A stretch of 64,000 nt of DNA from Sorghum bicolor (lineage: Eukaryota; Streptophyta; Magnoliopsida; Poales; Poaceae): contig NC_012871.2 in the NCBI RefSeq assembly GCF_000003195.3, positions 14,144,293-14,208,292 on the forward strand, given 5' to 3'. This document shows positions 52,440 through 63,062 of this stretch, piece after piece. The notes beneath the pieces are model-generated. The model had not been told where the DNA came from. It saw only the letters and a list, made by a program, of their open reading frames with translations, and did no database searches. Every line of letters starts with the position of its first letter. Within the stretch, counting starts at the first letter, position 1. A program made the position numbers and the translations under genes.

Positions 52440-53110
52440 ACGCATTTCATTTTAGCTAAAGGAAAAACTCTATCTAGTTACAAAAACCCAATATCTATTT
52501 TGACCATCACTAAATGGCCTTGATTATTGGACCAAGTAAACTTCCTATTAGAGGCATTTAGTTTCAGCAAGGCCCACTTATGAACCTACTCGTTGAAAAG
52601 ATCAACCCATCTATAACTAATCCTAGCTATTTTACCAGAAGCAAGCCTAATTAGGTTAAGCTCCCACCTATAGTAACTGGATCTTGCTAGGATTCCATAA
52701 CAATATGAAGCTCCCTAATAAAAGCTTCCTTTGCTTTTTTAGAAGGAGACCCATAGAATTATACTAATTTCCAATTGAAACTAGACTTTTTATCCTAGAT
52801 CATCAGACTCATAGAAAAATCTAACGTGGTACACAAGGTAGCTGTGAATTTGTCACTATTACAGCCAACTAGAATGCCACTAGCAGATCTATTCATAGGT
52901 AAATAAAACCAATCGTCAAAAGGAATATCACCGGTAAGAAACTTAAGATAACTAAGAGTAAAAGACTCCTTAGTTTCCATTACTTCTACAAAGTCACCTC
53001 TAGTACTTTTTTTTAAACCACCTCTAGTACTTCTAATCCTATTAATCACAGCAGGTAACCTCCCTGTTTTGCCCATATTCCAAAAGATACCTATCATATC
53101 CTTTTATTGC
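52440..53110 (-). mobile_element. LINE relic, endonuclease end
   Basis: Minus-strand reading starts MIGIFWNMGKTGRLPAV and continues FVEVMETKESFTLSYLKFLT, DDWFYLPMNRSASGILVGCN, then in changing frames SFNWKLV and ELHIVMESWQDP. This is the N-terminal apurinic-type endonuclease of plant L1 LINEs (cf. 'GIQETK' and 'GGILVGFNSDK'). The usual Glu in 'QETK' is retained within METKE. Stops and shifts are frequent. No reverse transcriptase part follows to the left, so it is an internal fragment. Confidence 0.75.
52995..53032 (-). repeat. Micro-insertion with perfect 14-bp duplication inside a LINE
   Basis: CACCTCTAGTACTT at 52995-53008 is repeated exactly at 53019-53032. The 10 nt between are TTTTTTAAAC (minus strand: GTTT then A's). 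In the LINE protein frame it appears as the duplicated word STRGGLKKSTRGD. Because the target is a coding relic, the ancestral single copy is easy to infer. Confidence 0.7.
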
Positions 53111-53297
53111 TTTTCCTCCTACTCACTACCTTAGTCCAGGTTTTTTCTAACTCGGCCACTAATGACATCACTAAATCTGGGGTCCTCATCGGTGGCAGGC
53201 ACCTTGTGCCCCGCACACCATGCCATCAATAATACAACAAGTATTTTCATAGACGGACATTTTCTAATAATAGAGGCAGGTAGGATAGGACAACCAT

Positions 53298-53410
53298 CAA
53301 AGTGGTATTATATATTGTTCACATATAGATACATCTCTCACATAGTTGCATATAAGATATAACTATGTAAGAAATTTATCTATTTGTAAACAATGTGCCA
53401 TACCACTTTG
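53298..53410. mobile_element. Small foldback element
   Basis: 113 bp with inverted ends CAAAGTGGTATTATATATTG and the mirrored CAATGTGCCATACCACTTTG. Non-coding and hairpin-forming, typical of a MITE. No clear target duplication was seen. Confidence 0.55.
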
Positions 53411-54818
53411 TTAAAAATCAATTGAATTTTTTATAGAATGGTTATACACAAAAAGCACGTTGTCATTTAAATTTAATATTATATATTATTATAATAGGGA
53501 TAAGCTGATGAGTTATTCCTAGGAAACAAATGAATTTCATCTACCTCTACGATATGTGCTTCTGAAATGTACTAGCCTAATTATATTTTTTATGATTTTT
53601 TTAATTTTATCAGAGCCACGCATATTTTAATTTGGAATTACTTTCAATAAGCACATAGAAATTCATTTAAACAATGAAAACAACAAATTAATTTCAAATT
53701 TGTTAAACTCTTAGACATCAACATATATGTAGGATATTGCATGTAAAAAGTTTTAGAGTACAAAAACAGTTTTTAAGGTTCCTTCACAATGTGGCTTCTA
53801 TATTTACTGGATAACAAAAAAAATATGCAATGGGCCAAGGATAGAAATATGCTAGAATTTAGCAACCAAGGATGGGAATGTGCAAAATATTTTAGCTCAA
53901 CAATTAAAACTTTGGATTTCAGAATACATGATATTCAAACAAAATTATAGGACTATATATGTTTTCAAGTAAAACGCTATCAACTAAGCTTTTCGTTTAG
54001 TCATTTTTCCATCAAACTTTGTTTGAACAATTCAAAATCTTGAATATGAACAACTCAAAATCTTGAATATGAAAATATGATAACTTTAAATAGAATTTTG
54101 AGATAGTTAAACATGATTTTGGTCATTTGTCCATCTGAGATTGTAGACTTCCTCAAGAACTGCAACATGCTTTTGGTCATTTGTCCATCTGAGATTGTTT
54201 GAACAGTTTTAAAAAATAAACTTCAAATATGAAAATTTTAAATTGAATTTTAAGATCATAAATGATTTCAAATGAAGAAGTCACCAACTACAAAATTGTA
54301 GAACATATCAAGATCTATAGCTTTGGTATTGGTTATTTCTGCATCCAAGTTTGTTTTAATAATTTGAAATTTTGAATTTTAAAATGGGAACTTCAAGCAT
54401 AATTTCAGAATTTTGGGACCATAAATAATTTAAAATGAAAAGGTCATCAACTAAAATGTTGTATACCTCATCAAGATCTATATCTTTGCTTTTGGTTATG
54501 TCCCAATTTGAGTTCATTTTAACAGTTTAAATTTTTTAATTTAAAATATGAGAATTTCAAAGAGATCTAGTTTTGGGACCATAAATAAATAATTTCAAAT
54601 GTAAAGCTTGTCGACTACAAAGTTTTAGGTATCATTAAGATCTAGGACTTTGGATTTGGCCATTTCTCCGTCCAAGTTCATTTCAACAATTAAAAAAATT
54701 AGAAGATGAGAAATTCAAACAAAATTTTGGGACCCTAGATGATTTAAACTGAAAGGTCATCAACTATAAAATTGTAGGTAACGTGAAGGTCTACAACTTT
54801 TATTTTAGTTATTTCTCC
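53411..54818. repeat. Diverged tandem repeats of about 150 bp
   Basis: From about 53900 to 54790 at least five degenerate units repeat the order TCATCAACTACAAAATTGTA, CATCAAGATCTATAG, TTTGGTTATTTCTCCATCC, TTTGAACAATTTGAAAT, AATTTTGGGACCATAAAT. Similar words (GACAAGATCTACAACTTTGC) occur in the Tekay-like LTR at 60200-60650, so this may be U3 sequence of a related LTR. No coding sequence. Confidence 0.6.
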
Positions 54819-54846
54819 AATAATAATAATAATAATAATAATAATA

Positions 54847-54941
<95 letters not shown>

Positions 54942-54997
54942 TACTACTACTATTATTATTATTATGTTGTTGTTGTTGTTGTTGTTCTTGTTGTTGT
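54819..54997. repeat. Compound trinucleotide microsatellite
   Basis: About 10 AAT units run directly into about 30 ATT units, then CTA units, ATT again and GTT units, about 180 bp in total. The AAT/ATT junction is a perfect inverted repeat and could fold. The translated poly-Asn/poly-Tyr frame here is an artefact of the repeat. Confidence 0.95.
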
Positions 54998-55079
54998 AAA
55001 ATTAAACTTTATAATTATCTTAGTTGCAACTTTTTTTATTTATGAATTTTCGTGCTCATAAAACATATAAATAATATTT

Positions 55080-56990
55080 TTCATTAAATTAGAATTTAAT
55101 ATAAGACTTAGCTACATGTATGAGCATACATGCCACCGCATTTTATTTGTTGAGATGAGTGTTTTTGGAATCCAAAATACAAAATGATTTCAAACTGATT
55201 TTGAAATGGATTTCAAATAGTTTTGAAACAAAAGAGAAAAGAAAGAAACCTCACTCCTCTCGGCCTAGCTTCCCTCTTCATCCTGACGGCCTAGAAGTCG
55301 TGGCCCAACAATGGTCACCCAACCCCGCGCCCTTTCCCTGCCCTTTCTTTCTCTATGACAGCCTGACCCCTGCTGTTTGTCTCACTAACGGCTTGGCCCC
55401 ACGCGCCAGCGTCCTCCCTTTCCTTTGTTCTTCCCAACGCCGAGTTCGACCAAGACTTCTAGGTGGGCGAACCGATCCTGGGAATTTGGGATTTTCTTGC
55501 CTATAAAAGCACAACCGAGCAACTCTATAAGCCCCCTTGCACCCCTTGGCACTTCTCTCTTCTTCTTGGACTCCGTGAGATGCCCTAGCCACCATAGACA
55601 ACGAGGACCGGTTCTCTTCGAGTAGATCACACCCGCTACCGCCGTTCTCTCTTGATGCTGCGCTGGAGCCGCTAAAACGTGACACCGGGTTTCTCTCCAA
55701 AGTTGTGAACCTCTCGTCGTGTTCTTCCATGTTTTCTCTCTATCTGCGCTGACCTAATGGATGCCAAACCTATTCAGGGAACCACCATCCACCGATCCAC
55801 GTCATGCGCCTCCTCTAAGCTCTCCTCGATCGCGAAAAGCCCCCTAGGTGAGTTCATCTTGATCCCCTCTTGCTTCCCATGTCTTTGATTCTTCGAATTA
55901 TGATCTAAATCGTTGAATTGATGAGCACCGGCCAAATTCTGGCCATGGCACTGCCATGAAGCTCACCGCCGGCCGCGCTGTACCATGAGATCAAATCTGC
56001 GTCGTTGGATCGTCCATCAACGGCCGAGAACATAACTTACCCTTTCGATGTCACTTTTGCTTAAGAGACCCTGAAGTTTATATATATAGAACCTGCAGTC
56101 CAAAGCGCATTTCAAAGGTATGTCTTCTCAGATTTGAAAACGTAAAATTGTTTACTCACATTCAAAATACGTTTTCAGTATTTTCAAAATTCCACTAAAT
56201 TTGTTTTAGTCATAAAATATTCATTTTAACTCTGATTTGACCCGTTCAAATTGCAATAGATTTGTTTTCACGAGATCTATACATTAGTAACCTTGGTTAA
56301 CTAGTTTGAAACTTTTTAATTTCGTGATCCTATTTAATTAATTACTTTTATAAAGAAAATCTTAGAAAATTCATATCTTCTTCGTTTTAGCTCTAATTTT
56401 CGTGATCTTTATGTTTGTGTGTTCATAGCAATGCATAGAATTCTTTTATAAACTTTTCTCATTGTTTTCTACTGTTGGTGTACTGTTCTAATTATAGCCT
56501 TGTTTGCTTTATGTATGCTTGGCTCTGATTGCTTGTGTGTTGATGATTGATGATCGGGTATAGATGGTGAGCAATCAAGTTCAGTCCCTTGGCAACAAGC
56601 AGGATCAATAGGAGCAATTGGATCAAGTCAAGTATAGCATTTGGGGTTTTCTTTCTATGACCATGATGTTGTGACTTGATTAATGTTTAAGCAACAAATG
56701 ATAAAAATGACTTTTTAGCAACTTGAGGATTTGTTCCTAAGTGATCACCGGGATTGACAGTGCAACCATGAGGGCTATAATGGCTCTGGCTTTAGCTCAG
56801 TATGAAGACCTTTTCTAGCTTGTTAAAGGTTACCCCTATGGCGCAAATGGGGGATAGTTGTGGCAGGACCTCCTAAGTAGTTGGGCCCACCGACACCTGT
56901 CATTGTCCCAAAGACCTCTAACGGTGATGTCGGGGATCCCTCTACTCTAGGAGCCCGATGAGCATCCTAGGACGCCCATCCTCCTGCTAC
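55080..56990 (+). mobile_element. LTR-like block with TATA box, probably chromovirus LTR
   Basis: The part 55240-55860 is GC-rich and contains CCTATAAAAGC (55500-55509) followed by CTCTATAAGCCCCCTTGC, like the promoter and leader of long Tekay-type LTRs. 55960-56000 holds CGGCCGCGCTGTACC. The right end (56870-56990) abuts the LTR of the minus-strand Tekay-like element. Neither border is certain and no gag or pol belonging to it is visible, so it may be a solo or truncated LTR. Confidence 0.4.
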
Positions 56991-56991
56991 C

Positions 56992-59900
56992 TGTAGCGAA
57001 GTAACAGGATTCGTCCTGACCACTAGCGATGGTCAATTAACGAAAACTTCTTCTTCTCGCCCTTACAGGATAGCAAGTGACCATATTAACACCAGGATCT
57101 TTCATTGCGAAGACATTGCAGTATCACAAACAATACATAACCAAAGTAACATTTCAGAGTAAAACAGTGGAAGCATTACATAACTTAATATACAAAGTAG
57201 TTCATCAAAGTAGGACTTAGGTGAAGTGTTATTACAAGCCAGGTTTAACGGAGCAACTTTAACCATGTTACAAAGATTACAAGCTTACAGACCCAACCCA
57301 CGGGCCACGCTCACTCTTCTTCGTCGTCAATCTCGACGACGGTCATGCAACAGGGTCCGAAACAAGTCACCTCCTAAACTTCACCTGCAACAGGGGTTAT
57401 AAAACCCTGAGTACTGGGTACTCAACAAGACTTACCCGGCTGAAAAAGAGGAGAACTTAGGAGTGCAGGCTTAGGGTAGACAAGGATTGGCTGAGCAAGG
57501 AACCAGATTGTTTTGCATAAAAGCTTACTAATAGTGCATCCTTACTTTCAAGTTTTAGCCCCAAATTGCTCACCTCGAGAGGCCGAGGAATTCGAGGACA
57601 GTCTATCTAGTTGCTTTTTACAGACAAGTCTGTAAATTCCTAGTCCTTAATAAAAGTGTTATTCATCTGACGGCCATAGCTTCATGTCACTCTGAGTTCG
57701 GAAATTGGGATCCGAACTCCATGAGACATTTCCCTTTTCCCCATTTCTTAATTTAGTTGCATTATTAACTACGATGAGGGTCGAAGGAATTGAGTCTCCC
57801 AATCAGGGAGCAACGATGATTCGAATCGCTTAGCAATCCAGCTGGAGTTCCTAACCACCCGACATATGTAGAACTGAATCTTGCATATGTCAACCCAAAC
57901 CTGGCTTTCCCAAGATATGACCGGGTTCGCGGCACCCGAGAGCACAGTACTCCACCGTCCAGCCCATTTGCTAGGAGGGTACATGCTACTCTCGCCATCG
58001 CTCCACGCCCAGTGCGCGAGTAGCCGCTCTCATCGAGGAATCACCAGACCAGGCTTACCGAGGGCAAGTGGCTAGTACTATAAATTATCAACCCAGCAAG
58101 CCATCAACGGACCGGTGCTTAATTGACACAGTTGGAGACACTACTTTAAGACTCTATTCTTAAAGCAAGTCCACCGACCGGTCTCAAGTTGAAACATCAT
58201 TGACCATAAAAGTATTCCACAACAACCCTTCAAACTTTCTTAGTTGAAAATCTATCTAACAAGCAGGGCTAAGCATCACTACGCAGTTTTTAAAATAAAA
58301 CACGTGCTAAGGACAAGATAACAAATATCAAGGTAGTGAATGCAACAGATAGGTTAAGCCCAATTCTTGACTACGTAATGCAGCATTTTTAATTCATAAG
58401 TGATAAAAGATTTAAAACATTCAAGGAAGGGTTAATGCATGTGGGGCTTGCCTTGGTTGCAGAGCTGAGTGGGTTCCTCGGAGACTTCCCAAGTCTTAGG
58501 TCCAACTTCCTTGAGCGGAACACCAACCTCGGGGTTCGGTTCAACGGTCGCTCCTTCAGTCACGTTCACTATACGCAAAATGATGTATGTTCATGATATG
58601 CTTATGACAACACATAAGAAGGATCGAGTTGAGTATAATTTTCCTTCTCGGTGCAAGGACAGGCTAAACAGTAATTAAAGTTGTTTATTACTTTAATATT
58701 TTTACCCAAGAGGTTGCATGAGTAAGCTAAGACCTTTCTTAGTTTACAATTATTCTAAATTAACTAATTATTAATCCTTTTTATCGTAATTAATCTTTAA
58801 TTAAACATTAATGACAGTAATTACACATTAATACTAAACAATAATTAAATGCCAAAGGTAATTGAGGTCATCACACAATCCAAAAGCTCTCAACTCCTAA
58901 TTTGAGAAACTAAGCTAATTATTATCTAATTATTTTAGGGTTATTACTTAATTACTAATTAAGGGTATATTAGTATATCATTCAAACATTATCCAAATGC
59001 CACTAAATTTTGTGTGAAGCTAGGAAATAATATTCACAGACATCGCACAAATTTTGGTAATTTTTTGACATATTAATAAATTCCTAAAATTCATGGAAGT
59101 TTTATTTACTAAATAAAGGATACAATTTTTATACAGGTTCAAAGTATCAGAAAATGGAAGTTAACATTTTTTCTATGTTCTACTCACTGCATAGAACATA
59201 GTCAAATATTTTTACTATTTTTGGATCAACACATAATTTTCTACACAAAACCAAACATAAATCAATTTCAAACATAAAGGAAAAAGAAAATACCCCTGAG
59301 GCCGGCTCGCTAACTGAGCCCACAGGCCGGCCCAACAGCTCAGCCTGCCAGCCGGCCCACGCACGCGTCCCGCCTCTTCCCTCTCTCTCTGTTGGTGGCT
59401 GACGGGCGGGTCCCCCTCCTCAGCTTCGTCTTCTTCCTCGCGTCCCGGTCGGTGGGAGCGACTCTGCCCCGCCCTTCGCCAGTGAGGTGCCTCCCTAGGG
59501 AGAACTTCGCGTCCATCTCATGCTCTACACTCCTGCGCATCATTCCCCTCCCTCGATGGACGTTCTACCACTCTCTGATGGCTCCGACCACGGCCATGGC
59601 GGACATCGACGCTGGTCGACGAGGTACCCGCTCCTAGGACCTGATAGAGCATAAGAGGGAGGGTTTGGAAGTATCAGGGGCTTACCGTGATCCAGAAGAG
59701 CTACTCGGGAGCTACGGAAGGGTCAAGATGAGCGCTGGCCACGATGAAGTACTCACGACGGTGCTTTCGGTCGGAGTTGAGAAAGAACGGGCGTAGCCGG
59801 GGGTAGGGACGATTAGAGCTTGCACCAGGGGGTGCAAACGGTTGCTGAGACCTTGGCGAAGGTACAAAGGTGTTCGGGTGGCTCGGAAGGGGAGTGAGCA

Positions 59901-60928
59901 CGACGAATTTTGCTAGCGAAGGAGCTCAGTGGCGTTGAGTGCAAGGAAAATAAAAGGAGCGTGCAGCGGGGTATGGTCACGGGAAGAAGTGGATGAGGAC
60001 GCCAGGAGTTCGGCCACTTCACGGCAACCTCAAGCAGGCGAGCAGCTGCGTGGCGGGGTGCGTGGCGGCGTGCGAAACAGCGGTGTCTGCCGCGGCGGCA
60101 GTGCATCCTCCCTCTTCCGGCAGTGCATCCTCCCTCTTCCGGCACTGTAGCCATGACTATCTCCCCCTTTCTGATTTTCTTTAAATTACTCCAAAGTTTT
60201 GAATAGAAGTCAAATTTTGGTCAAAACAAAAGTCCCTCAGAATTGTGCACTCTACAAAACTTATTTAAGGACCCAGAGCTAATTTTGAGTGGAAGGGGAT
60301 GAATTTGGGCAAAACAATTTGAAATTCAAATCCCAATTTGGGGGAAATTTCATTTTTGAATTGGGGCAGGATAGAAATTCCAAAATTACTTTTGATTTTT
60401 CTAAACAACTTGAAAAATTCCCAAAATAAATGTTGTTCACTTTGATGAGCTCTATAACTTTCATTTTGACCACTTTTCAAGATTCCAAATAGATTTTGAA
60501 TTAGGGATTCAAATGATAGAAGGGGACAATTTTTATAAATGTGCATTTTCAAAATTACTTTGAATTTTGTATTGAAACTTCAAAAACTCAAAACACCAAA
60601 GTTGTACATCTTGACAAGATCTACAACTTTGCTTTTGAACTCATCCTCAAATTTTGCTTAGTTTTTAAGTTGCACAAAAGGGGGTAGAAACTAGGGTTGA
60701 AATTAGGGGTTTTTCTTCGCTATCTCCCGACAACCCTCCTTATCTAGGGAATAGACAACCATCACAAGCATCACTTCACAACATAAGCACATTTTAGTTC
60801 CCTAAGCACAATCAACAAAATTAAACTTGTTTTAAGTTGATGCATCAGGATGTGCTCAACAAATATGCTATGCATTGCTTATGATGACATGGTCCAATTT
60901 TAGTATCCGTAACATCAGGGATGTTACA
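56992..60928 (-). repeat. Tekay-like 3' LTR
   Basis: Bounded by TGTAGCGAAGTAACAG on the left and GGGATGTTACA on the right (TG...CA), 3,937 bp, within the long LTR range of the Tekay/Del chromovirus lineage. The right end is next to a purine-rich tract on the minus strand and to pol, so it is the 3' LTR. It contains TTATAAAACCCTGAGTACTG near 57400 and a GC-rich part at 59280-60150. The 5' LTR lies outside the window, so the target duplication cannot be checked. Confidence 0.7.
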
Positions 60929-60940
60929 GCCCTTCCCCTT
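60929..60940 (-). other. Polypurine tract of the Tekay-like element
   Basis: AAGGGGAAGGGC on the minus strand directly before the LTR start TGTAACATCC. It primes plus-strand DNA synthesis during reverse transcription. Confidence 0.8.
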
Positions 60941-61139
60941 AAAGAAATCTTGTCCTCAAGATTTAAAGCCTTAGGGTAAGTAATGGAAAAGGAAATGTGT
61001 CAAGTTAATCTATCATTAGCTTTTTCACAAGACCAACGGTTGGGGAAGAACATTTTATTATAAACATATACGTACATTAGGTGCATGGCTTCGGTTACAC
61101 CTTTATCCACTATAGAGTACACTTCTTTTTATTAGCCGT

Positions 61140-61383
61140 TGTGTTAAAGAGAAGCGTGAAACTCTGGAAAGTTCTCCATCAGATAGTCTTCGGATTCCCA
61201 TGTGGCTTCTTCCTCCGAGTGCTGACTCCATTGTACCTTGTACCACTTGGTAGTTGTTCTCCGGGTAACTCTATCTTTTTGGTCCAATACTCAGATGGGA
61301 TATTCTGCATAAGTCAGATCCGGTTCAAGTTCGACATCTTCAACATCTTGGACCCGGTCTGGTACTCGAAGACACTTCTTCAA
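61140..61383 (-). pseudogene. Tekay-like chromodomain
   Basis: The minus-strand frame after a stop near 61384 reads LKKCLRVPDRVQDVEDVELE, then DLTYAEYPIWVLDQKDRVTR and KWYKVQWSQHSEEEATWES, ending YLMENFPEF. This is the C-terminal chromodomain by which chromoviruses direct integration to particular chromatin. The usual first position ('FHVSQLKKC') is a stop here. Confidence 0.85.
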
Positions 61384-62325
61384 TTAGGATACATGAAACA
61401 CATTGTGTACCCCGGATAATCGTTCAGGCAATTTAAGGCGGTAAGCTACCTGCCCACACCAGTCGATGATTGGAAATGGACCAATGTAGCGAGGTGCTAA
61501 CTTGCCTTTAACCCCGAAATGATTCACTCCTTTCATTGGGGATACCTTTAAATACACATGGTCACCCTTAGTAAATCTTAAGGGTCGATGTCTTCTATCA
61601 GCATAACTCTTTTGTTGGGATTGAGCAACCCTCAAGTTATTTTGAATTTGTGTGACTTTGTCTTCGGTTTCCTTCACCAAGTCAACCCCAAAGAACCATC
61701 TTTCACCGGGTTCAGACCAGTGTAATGGAGTTCGACATCGACGGCCATATAATGCCTCGAATTGAGCCATTTTAATGCTTTCTTGATAGCTATTGTTATA
61801 CGAGAATTCTGCTAGAGATAGGCAGTCATCCCACTTGTCTGGAAAATTTAGGGCACATGATCTCAATAGATCTTCTAATGTTTGATTCACCCGTTCAGTT
61901 TGCCCACCTGTTTGAGGATGATAAGCTGAACTGTATAGAAGCTTGGTGCCCAAGGATTCATGTAAGCATTTCCAAAACTGGGAGACAAACTGAGTGCCTC
62001 TATTAGACACTATCGTCTTTGGCACCCCATGCAGACTTAATATACGATCAAAATAGATCTTGGCATAGGTGGAAGCAGGATATAATATCTTCACAGGTAA
62101 GAAGTGTGCTGTTTTGGTAAGACGATCCACAATAACCCAAATAGAATCAAAGCCTTTTGCCAACTTGGGCAATCCCACTATGAAATCCATACTAATATCA
62201 TCCCACTTCCATGTTGGGATAGGCAAGGTCTGCAACTCTCCAGCGGATTTGAGATGAATGGCTTTGACTTTTTGACAAGTGTCACATTGGGCTACATAGC
62301 GGGCTATTTCTATTTTCATCTTCAT
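61384..62325 (-). pseudogene. Tekay-like integrase, catalytic Asp replaced
   Basis: 313 open codons: YVAQCDTCQKVKAIHLKSAG, WDDISMDFIVGLPKLAKGFD, IWVIVDRLTKTAHFLPVK, TIVSNRGTQFVSQFWKCL, YHPQTGGQTERVNQTLEDLL, WSEPGERWFFGVDLVKETED, KGKLAPRYIGPFPIIDWCGQ. Family members have Asp in 'SDRG', the second residue of the D,D,E site; here it is Asn, so the integrase should be inactive although the frame is otherwise intact. The upstream HHCC part is separated by TAG near 62350. Confidence 0.9.
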
Positions 62326-62349
62326 CCACCAAAACCTCTGCTTCAGGTC

Positions 62350-63062
62350 CTAATACATCTTGTTGCTTCCTGGGTGAATATAATACCTCGTGGTATGGGA
62401 TTCATCTAGGATTTGCTGACGTAACTCAGGTACCTTTGGAACTACTAATCGATCTTTAAACCAGATCACACCTGCATCATGCACCTTAAAGTCTGTGGGT
62501 GCTCTATTAGCAATTTTCTCTTTGAGGTATTTCATGCCTTTATCTTCTTTCTGTGCCGCTATGATCTGAGCTTCGAGATTGGAGTCAACCTTTAAATTGG
62601 CTAGACTTCCATCTGAAATCATCTCCATTCCCAAGTTCTCAAGCTCTTGGCATAGAGTTATATCTCTAGGTGTCACTGTCAAGCAATTACAGTGAGCCTG
62701 ACGACTGAGGGCATCTGCTACTACATTCGCCTTGCCTGGGTGATAATGCACCTCAAGATCATAGTCTTTGATCAATTCTAGCCACCTTCACTGGCGCATA
62801 TTAAGTTCGGCTTGAGTAAAAATATACTTCAAGCTCTTATGATCTGTATAGAGATGACAAGTGTTTCCCAGTAGGTAGTGGCGCCAGATCTTCAAGGCAT
62901 GTACTACGGCGGCTAGCTCAAGATCATGGGTCGGGTAATTCTCTTCGTGTGGCTTAAGCTGCCTAGATGCATATGCAATTACTCGACCCTCCTGCATCAG
63001 CACAGAGCCATCCCTATTCCTGATGTGTCACAATACACATCAAAGGGCTTCTCAATATTCGG
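62350..63062 (-). pseudogene. Tekay-like RNase H and linker
   Basis: 63003-62788 reads [40 protein letters not shown] and [20 protein letters not shown] (RNase H), then a stop where 'RRWLE' is usual. 62775-62350 continues [25 protein letters not shown] and a long linker ending HPGSNKMY, stop. The first part, with the first RNase H Asp (usually 'SDAS'), is frame-broken near 63010-63060. Confidence 0.85.

Noticed and set aside
54783..55061. Open frame with poly-Asn/poly-Tyr
   Set aside because: Pure translation of the AAT/ATT microsatellite; no start context, no homology.
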